Assembly: GCA_030638305.1 (NCBI GenBank) | Contig: DAOWEW010000164.1 | Span: 1-6,955, forward strand | Origin: Desulfobacteraceae bacterium | GTDB lineage: Bacteria > Desulfobacterota > Desulfobacteria > Desulfobacterales > ETH-SRB1 | Length of the DNA: 6,955 nt | Reading direction: 5' to 3' | Shown: positions 1-6,481 of the stretch, piece by piece | How positions within the stretch are numbered: position 1 is the stretch's first letter | Layout: every line of letters starts with the position of its first letter | Made by a program: the position numbers and the translations under genes | The notes under the pieces: model-generated | The model's database searches: none | Seen by the model: only the letters and a program-made list of their open reading frames with translations | Told to the model about the DNA's origin: nothing

Positions 1-407
1 CCATTATAGGATTTCCGGGCGAGACTGAGGAGGCCTTTAAAAATACATATAATCTAATTAAAGAACTGCCGGCAACCTATCTTCATGTATTTCCTTTTTC
101 TTCCCGCAAAGGAACACAGGCAAGCAGTTTCCCTGATAAAGTGCCATCAAAAACTATTAAAGAAAGATGTAAAGCAATGCGTGATCTGGGAAATATCAAA
201 AAAAAAGAATTTTATAAAAAAAATATCGGGAAAAGGGTTGCAGTTCTTATAGAGGGAAAAAGAGACAAAACAACAGGCTTTTTAAAAGGTATAAGTTCAA
301 ATTATTTACCGATATTTTTGAACGGAAATGATGATTTGAAAAACAAAATTATTGCTGTAAAAATTGAAAAAATAAATAACAATAATTCTTTATTGGGAAC
401 TATTTGA
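1..407 (+). CDS. mtaB: tRNA t6A37 methylthiotransferase MtaB, C-terminal part (5' end outside window)
   Basis: This is the last 134 codons of a MiaB-family radical-SAM enzyme, open from position 3 and ending with TGA at 405-407. The family adds a methylthio group to position 2 of the modified adenosine at tRNA position 37; the MtaB branch acts on t6A in the cytoplasm. The sequence shows [12 protein letters not shown] from the late radical-SAM barrel, then [18 protein letters not shown], a typical MtaB signature, then [11 protein letters not shown], and a C-terminal TRAM-like beta region for tRNA binding ([10 protein letters not shown] to about the end). The iron-sulphur cysteines lie upstream, outside the window. 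The gene is very A-rich, with runs of nine and eight A near 198 and 216. It converges on the djlA-like gene. The MtaB branch rather than another MiaB relative is inferred from this C-terminal pattern. A GTG at 141 is internal and not a start. Confidence 0.87.
   Translation, partial: IIGFPGETEEAFKNTYNLIKELPATYLHVFPFSSRKGTQASSFPDKVPSKTIKERCKAMRDLGNIKKKEFYKKNIGKRVAVLIEGKRDKTTGFLKGISSNYLPIFLNGNDDLKNKIIAVKIEKINNNNSLLGTI
366..395 (-). terminator. Possible terminator of the djlA-like gene, lying inside the mtaB 3' end
   Basis: Read on the minus strand just after the djlA stop, CAATAA (395-390), a 4-nt loop AGAA, and TTATTG (385-380) form a perfect 6-bp hairpin. It is followed by TTATTTATTTTTTC (379-366). 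Shape and position fit an intrinsic terminator, but the stem is AT-rich and weak. The same DNA encodes the last residues of MtaB. Confidence 0.4.
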
Positions 408-424
408 TCCCCTTTTCTTTTTTT
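395..424 (+). terminator. Possible weak terminator of mtaB
   Basis: GGGAAC (395-400) can pair with GATCCC (406-411) around a 5-nt loop, with one A-A mismatch. A T-rich tract follows at 413-424 (TTTTCTTTTTTT). The stem overlaps the mtaB stop codon and is short, so this is only a candidate. Confidence 0.3.
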
Positions 425-1155
425 ATAACTTCATACGCTTCATGAATCTCCCTGAATTTATCATTAGCAAATTTTATAAACTCGTCAGGAAGACCCTTTG
501 ATGCAATCTTGTCAGGATGATATTCTAATATCAGTTTTCTGTATTGTTTTTTTATCTGATCATTTGAATCATTTTTGCTGGATCCAAGAATCGCATAATA
601 TTTTTCAAAGTCCTTGATATATTTGGACTTAAATTTACTGTATTCCGCATCATTAAAGTTGAATACTTTTGAAGCAGAGTGAATAAGTTGTTCTTCACTC
701 TGACTGAGAACACCATCAGCAACTGATACTCTAAAAAACATATCCATCATAAGTTCAAGAATCTGAGGCTGTCTGCTGAACTGCATGTAGAATTGCCTCG
801 CAAAATCATGAAAAGTCTCCCGAGAGTCAATAGCTGCATGAAAAATGTTCATAGCAAGTCTTCTGTTTTCAAGATCAAGGTTTAAGTCATTAACCATAAA
901 ATTCTCTATTGACTTAATTTCTTCCCCGGATATGCGGCCATCCACTTTAGCAAGCTTTGCAAGCATTGAAAATGCCGCTATAAAAAAGGTAAACTGAGAC
1001 TCTTCGCCTGATGAAAGACGTGCATTATCATTAATATAGTGTTGCCTGCTGCTTGAATCAAAACTATGTCCAAATGCAGCGCCTGCGACAGCGCCCAAAG
1101 GACCGCCTATTGCAAATCCTATAGTACCTCCAACAACTTTTCCAAACCAGCCCAT
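400..1155 (-). CDS. djlA: DjlA-like membrane-anchored J-domain co-chaperone with TerB-like domain
   Basis: A 251-residue protein with three parts. Residues about 5-30 are a glycine/alanine-rich hydrophobic stretch ([21 protein letters not shown]) resembling a glycine-zipper membrane anchor, as in DjlA, whose single N-terminal segment dimerises. Residues about 55-180 are helical with two acidic loops ([10 protein letters not shown] at 70-79, [10 protein letters not shown] at 146-155), as in TerB-like domains of DjlA. Residues about 184-250 are a J domain with the HPD motif at 213-215, which stimulates DnaK ATPase, so the J domain probably faces the cytoplasm. The order and length fit DjlA (E. 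coli about 270 residues). The start is supported by AAGGGAG 12 nt upstream. It lies 91 bp after gltX and its 3' end overlaps mtaB by 8 bp. The symbol rests on architecture; the client is unknown. Confidence 0.85.
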   Translation of the reverse strand: MGWFGKVVGGTIGFAIGGPLGAVAGAAFGHSFDSSSRQHYINDNARLSSGEESQFTFFIAAFSMLAKLAKVDGRISGEEIKSIENFMVNDLNLDLENRRLAMNIFHAAIDSRETFHDFARQFYMQFSRQPQILELMMDMFFRVSVADGVLSQSEEQLIHSASKVFNFNDAEYSKFKSKYIKDFEKYYAILGSSKNDSNDQIKKQYRKLILEYHPDKIASKGLPDEFIKFANDKFREIHEAYEVIKKEKGIK

Positions 1156-1167
1156 CTTATTATATTT

Positions 1168-1174
1168 CTCCCTT
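1168..1174 (-). promoter_or_regulatory. Ribosome binding site of the djlA-like gene
   Basis: AAGGGAG on the minus strand, separated by 12 nt from the ATG at 1155-1153. The spacing is at the long end, but there is no other candidate nearby, so it supports this start. Confidence 0.6.
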
Positions 1175-1218
1175 AAAAAACTTATTCGGTTACCCTGACA
1201 ATATGCAACTTACCAATT

Positions 1219-1241
1219 GGGCAACCACAAGGGGGTTGCCC
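1219..1241 (-). terminator. Strong stem-loop directly after gltX (terminator-like, no T tract)
   Basis: GGGCAACC (1219-1226) and GGTTGCCC (1234-1241) are perfect 8-bp inverted repeats around a 7-nt loop. On the minus strand the hairpin starts five bases after the gltX stop codon. The downstream bases AATTGGTAAG do not form a T tract, so it is not a canonical intrinsic terminator. It could protect the 3' end of the gltX message, cause pausing, or reduce read-through into the djlA-like gene. Confidence 0.4.
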
Positions 1242-1246
1242 ACACG

Positions 1247-2728
1247 TTAATCAAACAGCAACGCTGCATTGCGCAGACGTTCCACAACCCGTTTCTGTCC
1301 AATTGCGATAAGGATATCAAACAGACCGGGACCGACTGCCTGCCCCGTAACCGCAGCACGCATACCATTAATTAAAACTCCGGCTTTGATTTCCAGCTCT
1401 TCAGCCATGTCACGAATCACCTTTTCGGCCTCCTCGACCGAAAATCTATTCACGGACTCAAGCCTGTCCGCCAGAATCGGGAACCATTCCTTAAGGCCTG
1501 CATGTTTGAGTATGTTTTTTTTCAGCGCTTTTTTTTCTATTGGGTAGTCATCGGAAAAATATGCCCTGCCAAGCGTGGCGAACTCTGTGGTTACATGATA
1601 ACGGCTGCGAATAAGGTCAATCGTGGCAAGAAACCAGTCGCGCTTTCCTGACTCAAATTCAGGATTCCATATTCCCGCTTTTTCCAATTCCGCCTTAACA
1701 TAAGGTTCAATTTCTTCAACAGGAAGATTCTTTATATAATGTGAATTTATGCTGAGTGCTTTTGGATCTGTAAAAAATTTCGGATCGTTTTTATTAACAT
1801 TAAAAACAGAATTTGCCCTGTTAAGTCCCTCTAAAGAAAATGCTTCGATAAGTTCCTCTTTTGTAAAGATATCTCTGGAATCAGGTGTTGACCATCCAAG
1901 ACGGATCAAAAAGTTTACTAAAGCCCAGGGCAAAAAGCCATGTTCCCTGTAAAAATGCACTGCAACCAATTCCCCATGTGTTCGTTTTGAAATTTTGGCT
2001 TTTTTGGGATCAAGCGTTAATGACATATGCACAAATTTTGGAATTGGCGCACCAAGAGCTTTGTAAAGCAAAATCTGCTTTGGAGTATTTCCCAATCCAT
2101 CCTGACCGCGGATAACATGTGTTATCCTGTCACGTATGTCATCTACAGTATTGGAAAGAATATACAAGGGCTGCCCATTTGATCGTACTATCACAAAATC
2201 CTCTATGTCTTCATATTTCTTTTCTATAAATCCATATACAATGTCTTCGAAACAGACCGAGCCCTCTGCTTGTGGTATTTTAAGACGGATTGTACATGGA
2301 ATTCCGGCTGATTCCTTTTCAGAAACCTGTTCCGGTGTTAAATTACGGCATGTGCCATCGTAGCGCAGGGAATCCTTTCTTTTCAGAGCCTCTTTACGTT
2401 TTCTGTCAAGCTCCTCTCTCGTGCAAAAACATTTATATGCTTCGCCGGTTTCCAGGAGTTTATATGCTGCAGCCTGATGTTCTTTAATGAAGTGAGACTG
2501 AAAATATGGTCCTTCATCCCATGTAATGCCCAGCCATTTCAGGCTTTCAATAATCCCCTGTATGGATTCTTCTGTAGATCTTTCTGCATCGGTATCCTCA
2601 ATTCTCAAGATCAGCTTGCCGCCTGTCTTTTTGGCAAAAAGCCAGTTAAAGATAGCTGTCCTGGCACCTCCGATATGAAGATATCCGGTCGGGCTGGGTG
2701 GAAAACGAACTATTACTTCTTGTGTCAT
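1247..2728 (-). CDS. gltX: Glutamyl-tRNA synthetase
   Basis: This class I synthetase of 493 residues charges tRNA(Glu) with glutamate in the cytoplasm. Visible motifs are the ATP-binding PSPTGYLHIGGART (HIGH-type, 18-21) and KISKR (KMSKS-type, 245-249). Residues matching the glutamate-binding set of the Thermus enzyme are R8, S12, E44, Y189, N193 and R207. A zinc-type segment has C100, C102 and C127, but the position of the E. coli fourth ligand (CRH) reads CRN. The segment after R207 is GQDGLGNTPKQ, where many GluRS have GEDHLSNTP. An insert at about 311-326 (with FFTDPKA) precedes NSHYIK. The remainder is the helical anticodon-binding part. It starts 17 bp after ntrX with GAAAGG 10 nt upstream, so is probably cotranscribed with it. 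Whether it also charges tRNA(Gln) for amidation by GatCAB cannot be told here. By eye it is less AT-rich than its neighbours. Confidence 0.97.
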   Translation of the reverse strand: MTQEVIVRFPPSPTGYLHIGGARTAIFNWLFAKKTGGKLILRIEDTDAERSTEESIQGIIESLKWLGITWDEGPYFQSHFIKEHQAAAYKLLETGEAYKCFCTREELDRKRKEALKRKDSLRYDGTCRNLTPEQVSEKESAGIPCTIRLKIPQAEGSVCFEDIVYGFIEKKYEDIEDFVIVRSNGQPLYILSNTVDDIRDRITHVIRGQDGLGNTPKQILLYKALGAPIPKFVHMSLTLDPKKAKISKRTHGELVAVHFYREHGFLPWALVNFLIRLGWSTPDSRDIFTKEELIEAFSLEGLNRANSVFNVNKNDPKFFTDPKALSINSHYIKNLPVEEIEPYVKAELEKAGIWNPEFESGKRDWFLATIDLIRSRYHVTTEFATLGRAYFSDDYPIEKKALKKNILKHAGLKEWFPILADRLESVNRFSVEEAEKVIRDMAEELEIKAGVLINGMRAAVTGQAVGPGLFDILIAIGQKRVVERLRNAALLFD

Positions 2729-2738
2729 TTTAACTTTA

Positions 2739-2744
2739 CCTTTC
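2739..2744 (-). promoter_or_regulatory. Ribosome binding site of gltX
   Basis: GAAAGG on the minus strand, 10 nt before the gltX ATG (2728-2726) and immediately after the ntrX stop codon (2748-2746). It is modest in strength; its closeness to the stop suggests gltX may be translated partly by ribosomes finishing ntrX. Confidence 0.5.
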
Positions 2745-2745
2745 T

Positions 2746-4119
2746 TTATAAGTCATAATTTATCTGTAGCAACTGTTTCATTTTTTTATTAAGATAACTT
2801 TGTTTCACACCTATTGCTTTTGCCGTTTTAGAAATATCATTTTTATTCTGTAAAAGTTTTCTTTGAATAAATAACTTTTCAAAAGCCCCTTTAGCATCCT
2901 TTAAGTCATCTATTAAAAAAAACCGTTCTTCGACAAACCTTGTTTTTTCCATTGTTCCAGGGTGATAAGGTAGCGGGATATCAGATACATCTACAACATC
3001 CCTTTCCACCATTATTGCCAGCCTCTCAACAAGATTCTTCAGCTCTCTGACATTGCCGGGCCATGAATAAGCATGCATTAGTTCAACTGCTTCCTTTGTC
3101 ATGCTTTTTTTTGTACTTCGATTTTGTTTGGCACATTCATCAAAAAATGTTGCAACAAGTAAAGGAATATCTTCAGAACGCTCCCTTAAAGAAGGAACTT
3201 CAACGGGTATCACATTCAATCTGTAATAAAGATCTTCTCTGAAATTACCTTTTTCTATCTCTTGCTCAAGATCCTTGTTGCTGGCAGCTATTACTCTTAC
3301 ATTAACACTTAATGTTCTACCACCTCCAACTCTTTGAAATTGCTGCTCCTGTAAAACACGAAGAATTTTAGCCTGAGTTTTCAAGCTCATATCACCTATT
3401 TCATCCAAAAATAAAGTGCCGTTATTAGCGAGTTCGAATTTGCCTCTTTTTTTTGAGGTTGCTTCTGAAAAAGCGCCTTTCTCATGGCCGAAGAGTTCGC
3501 TCTCAATTAATTCCTCAGGAATTGCCGCACAATTTACATCTATAAGAGGCTGATCAACTCTTGAACTCAACTGATGTATAGTTCTCGCTACCAGTTCCTT
3601 CCCTGTACCATTTTCACCTGTTATCAGTATCCATGTATCAGTAGGAGCCACAAGCGCTATCTGTTTTTTCAGCACCTCGGTTCGAGGGCTGTTACCGGTT
3701 ATTGAATTTTTTTCGATCGTCTTTTTTCGCAAATACCTGTTCTCTTCTTCAAGCCGTCTGAAATTAAGTGCATTGTTAATTGTAACAATAACTTTATCTA
3801 TGGAAAGCGGCTTTTCTATCAAGTCATAAGCGCCAAGTTTGGTTGCTTTTACGGCTGTTTCTATTGTTCCGTGACCAGTAATAATTATAACCGGAATAGT
3901 TGGATAATTTTTCTTTATCTCTTTTAAGGTTTCAATACCATCAATACCAGGCATCCATATATCAAGCAGAACAAGATCCGGAGATCCTTCTTCAACTATC
4001 TTTAATCCCTCATATCCATTTGTGGCTGTTTTAATCTCAAAGCCTTCATCCGCAAGCAGGCCGCTTAAAGATTGGAGTATAGAAGGCTTGTCATCAACAA
4101 TTAAAATAGATGGAAACAT
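2746..4119 (-). CDS. ntrX: NtrX-like sigma54-dependent response regulator with variant GAFSEA loop
   Basis: A 457-residue NtrC-family regulator. The receiver (about 4-118) has acidic D9 and D10, phosphoacceptor D53 in LLDIWMPG, T81 and K103. The AAA+ domain (about 140-380) has Walker A GENGTGKE (168-175), Walker B GTLFLDE (234-240), the arginine-finger region REDLYYR (294-300) and WPGNVREL (353-360). A Fis-type helix-turn-helix closes the protein (about 428-450). NtrX is phosphorylated by NtrY and normally activates sigma54 promoters or represses through DNA binding. Here the sigma54-contact loop reads GAFSEA (215-220) instead of GAFTGA, and the recognition helix reads KQSYLNKKMKQL, unlike the common RSHLYRKMK form. 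All other catalytic motifs look intact, so ATPase activity is likely; activation of sigma54 is uncertain. It lies 37 bp after ntrY with AAGGAG 9 nt before its ATG. NtrX rather than NtrC is inferred from the NtrY partner and the DIWMPG receiver. Confidence 0.93.
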   Translation of the reverse strand: MFPSILIVDDKPSILQSLSGLLADEGFEIKTATNGYEGLKIVEEGSPDLVLLDIWMPGIDGIETLKEIKKNYPTIPVIIITGHGTIETAVKATKLGAYDLIEKPLSIDKVIVTINNALNFRRLEEENRYLRKKTIEKNSITGNSPRTEVLKKQIALVAPTDTWILITGENGTGKELVARTIHQLSSRVDQPLIDVNCAAIPEELIESELFGHEKGAFSEATSKKRGKFELANNGTLFLDEIGDMSLKTQAKILRVLQEQQFQRVGGGRTLSVNVRVIAASNKDLEQEIEKGNFREDLYYRLNVIPVEVPSLRERSEDIPLLVATFFDECAKQNRSTKKSMTKEAVELMHAYSWPGNVRELKNLVERLAIMVERDVVDVSDIPLPYHPGTMEKTRFVEERFFLIDDLKDAKGAFEKLFIQRKLLQNKNDISKTAKAIGVKQSYLNKKMKQLLQINYDL

Positions 4120-4128
4120 TTAGCATAG

Positions 4129-4134
4129 CTCCTT
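4129..4134 (-). promoter_or_regulatory. Ribosome binding site of ntrX
   Basis: AAGGAG on the minus strand, 9 nt before the ATG at 4119-4117. It is a strong, well-spaced site and fixes the ntrX start. Confidence 0.8.
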
Positions 4135-4156
4135 AAGGCAAGGTTCAGTGTTTTAT

Positions 4157-6391
4157 TTAAACCGGCAGTTCTATTACAATTTTAGCCCCCCTGGGCTGGT
4201 TGTCCTGTATGCGTATCATGCCATTATGATCAGCAATGATCGTGCTGACAATTGTCAGGCCTAAACCCATTCCAGCCTTTTTTGTCGAAAAATAAGGTTC
4301 AAAAAGCCGTGTTTTATCTTTATCGGAAATACCTGCCCCATCATCAGCCACCTCCATTCTCACCATCTTTAATATAGGATCATGGGTCAAAGTTATAACA
4401 ATATTGCCCTGTTTCTTAATTGCAACGATTGCATTGTCAACCAGATTAATCATAGCTTGCTTTATCTGCTGACGATCAAGATTAATATGCGGAATTTTAT
4501 CTGAAATTATAATTTTGAAATTAATGTTCTGATGACTTTCTTTGTAAAGCGCTACAGTTTCTTCAATTATTGGCGGCAATTCACAAGCTTCGGGATTTGC
4601 CGTCGGGAATCTTGCAAAAGCAGCAAATTCATTTACCAGATTTCGAATCATATCAACATGATCAATTATCATCCTGGTACATTCATCAAAAACCGGTTCA
4701 TTTATCCTTTCTGAATATTTTCGTTTAAGTCTTTGAGCTGAAAGAGTTATCGGAGTTAAAGGATTTTTTACTTCATGGGCAATTCTTCGAGCAACTTCAC
4801 GCCACGCTACCATTCGCTGCGCTTTCTCCAGATCTGTCAAATCATCAAAGACCATAACTATGCCAACATGGTGTCCGGAATCATCTTTGAGTTCATTAAT
4901 ATGCATCATAAAGCTCCGCGGTCTTCCATCTATTGTAAGCTTTAAAGGAAGTTCGACATGGTCTTCTCGAGAACTGGCAAGATTTTCAATTACTTCTATG
5001 GCAAGATTAACATACTGTCCTTTTAACAGCTTTTCATAACTTTTGTTTAATATATCCTCAGCCTTAAGATTCAGCATTTTTTCAGCCGACTTGTTAATTG
5101 TGGTAACAAAGCCATTGTCCTTAAGAGTTATTACACCGGCAGAAACATTCTTTAAAACAATTTCCATATATCGCCGTCTTTCTTCAATTTCCGTATTCTG
5201 CTCACGAAGCATGCGTGCAGAAAGTTCCAGTTGTTCCCTGCTGAATCTGAGATCTTTGATCATTTTATTAAATGAATCAACAAGAGTTCCAATTTCATCA
5301 TCGGCTACAGCCGCTATGGTTACACTTAAATCCCCCTCCGCAACTTTTCGAGTGCCTTCGGCAAGCTCCATAATTGGTATTGTAATTGTTTTCGCCAGAT
5401 AAAAACCAAACCATACTGCACAAAAAACAACAAGCAACGCTACTATTGAAAGATTTATGTAATAGGTAATCTGAATAGGTTTTTTTAATAATTTTATCTG
5501 CTGATATTCTTCGAAACCTCTTGAAATAGAAGCCATATTTGCTGAAAGATCCGAAGAAATAAGAACATTCAATACAATAAAGGCTTCAGCCTCTTCATAT
5601 TTGACTCCAAAAGGAACGGTTCCGATAGTTCTTATTAACTCACCGGTACTAATGTTTTCAAAAATTGATATTACTTTTTTTAACTCAAAGTCTTTCCGGA
5701 AGTTATCTGCTGAAATAAAACCAAGAGGTTCATCCTCCAGCCTCCGCTCTATGGCAAATGTAGTTCGCTTTAAATTTATGTTATAAACTTCTACAGCATG
5801 AAAATTGAATGCCCGCTGGACTACCTGGATGTAATGGGAAAGAGATTTTCTATTTCTATGAGCTAAAAATTGCCTGGTCTTAATCTGGTATGATATTTTT
5901 TCCATAAAAAACTGATTGTTTTCCTCTGCCTGTTTATAAACACTTCTTCCGACAAGCAGTGAATTTTCAAGAGCTTGCTCGACAGGCACGTCAAACCAAA
6001 ACTCAATGCTGGCTGTAATAAAATTGATCGAAAAGAAAAACAGAACAATGGTTGGCATAAGGGTAAGAGCTATAAATGCAACGACAAGCCTTGTGCGAAG
6101 CTTTGCTCCCATGACTTTACGTTTTCTATCATAAAGAAGCTTTACCAGATTTCTAAATACAAGAAATATCAATAAGATAAGCAAAAGCAAATTGATGTTT
6201 ATCAGAATAAACATCAGGATTGTGTTGGAAATCGGGATATCAGCTCCAAAGTGAATAATCCTGTTTTCAGCAAAAGTCAAAACTGCAACAACTGCAATTA
6301 TAACGACAATCAGGATAATTTCTCTTTTACGCCTTTTTCGCTCATCTTCCGGAATAAAAGCTTTAAGCTTTTTAAATCTATTCTTAATCAT
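4157..6391 (-). CDS. ntrY: NtrY-like membrane sensor histidine kinase
   Basis: A 744-residue sensor kinase with the NtrY layout. After a very basic N-terminus (PEDERKRRKRE) come membrane segments at about 25-40, 57-80 and 104-125, an extracytoplasmic region at about 126-309, and a fourth segment at about 310-334. A HAMP linker (about 334-387), a coiled stretch and a PAS domain (about 405-520) lead to the HisKA domain with phosphoacceptor H539 in RRIAHEVKNPLTP. The HATPase domain shows N653 (NLVDNA), DDGAGI (683-688), FEPYFSTK (697-704) and GMGLGL (707-712), so it should be an active kinase. It presumably phosphorylates NtrX at D53. The signal is unknown; in studied bacteria NtrY has been linked to nitrogen, redox and envelope control. 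The ATG at 6391 is the only sensible start, since an in-frame stop lies within about 50 bp upstream, yet no Shine-Dalgarno sequence is visible before it. Confidence 0.94.
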   Translation of the reverse strand: MIKNRFKKLKAFIPEDERKRRKREIILIVVIIAVVAVLTFAENRIIHFGADIPISNTILMFILININLLLLILLIFLVFRNLVKLLYDRKRKVMGAKLRTRLVVAFIALTLMPTIVLFFFSINFITASIEFWFDVPVEQALENSLLVGRSVYKQAEENNQFFMEKISYQIKTRQFLAHRNRKSLSHYIQVVQRAFNFHAVEVYNINLKRTTFAIERRLEDEPLGFISADNFRKDFELKKVISIFENISTGELIRTIGTVPFGVKYEEAEAFIVLNVLISSDLSANMASISRGFEEYQQIKLLKKPIQITYYINLSIVALLVVFCAVWFGFYLAKTITIPIMELAEGTRKVAEGDLSVTIAAVADDEIGTLVDSFNKMIKDLRFSREQLELSARMLREQNTEIEERRRYMEIVLKNVSAGVITLKDNGFVTTINKSAEKMLNLKAEDILNKSYEKLLKGQYVNLAIEVIENLASSREDHVELPLKLTIDGRPRSFMMHINELKDDSGHHVGIVMVFDDLTDLEKAQRMVAWREVARRIAHEVKNPLTPITLSAQRLKRKYSERINEPVFDECTRMIIDHVDMIRNLVNEFAAFARFPTANPEACELPPIIEETVALYKESHQNINFKIIISDKIPHINLDRQQIKQAMINLVDNAIVAIKKQGNIVITLTHDPILKMVRMEVADDGAGISDKDKTRLFEPYFSTKKAGMGLGLTIVSTIIADHNGMIRIQDNQPRGAKIVIELPV

Positions 6392-6481
6392 AATGATAAA
6401 GGAACGGCTGAAGGGCTCCGACAGCCTTTTAGTCTATGAGACTGCCTGGATACTGGTAAATAAAATCTATTCCCCAGGAAA
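6392..6481 (-). promoter_or_regulatory. lpxC-ntrY gap with small stem-loops; possible ntrY leader
   Basis: This 90-bp gap has no T-tract terminator after lpxC. It contains AGTCT-ATG-AGACT (6431-6443), a perfect 5-bp inverted repeat with a 3-nt loop, and a GGCTG/CAGCC pair (6406-6410 with 6422-6426), which competes with a GGCT/AGCC pair using part of the same bases. A very weak promoter-like pair on the minus strand is TTTACC, 18 nt, TAGACT. These could form a structured leader for ntrY or have no function; read-through from lpxC is also possible. Confidence 0.25.

Noticed and set aside
141..407. A separate small 88-residue gene starting at GTG 141
   Set aside because: The same frame is open and homologous to MtaB back to the window edge, so the GTG is an internal valine.
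1226..1241. Sigma54-like -24/-12 sequence upstream of the djlA-like gene (minus strand GGGCAACCCCCTTGTG)
   Set aside because: It matches GGCA and TTG at the right spacing, but the -12 GC is GT and most of it is simply the 3'-side of the GGGCAACC hairpin, so it is probably coincidental.
1511..1536. Two T8 runs in gltX, and one at 3447-3454 in ntrX, as possible frameshift sites
   Set aside because: They encode lysine pairs in the reading frame, the proteins are full length, and such runs are expected in AT-rich DNA.
1269..2758. Several plus-strand open frames opposite gltX, and similar ones opposite ntrY and lpxC
   Set aside because: They are antisense shadows of well-supported genes, with low-complexity translations and no recognisable domains.
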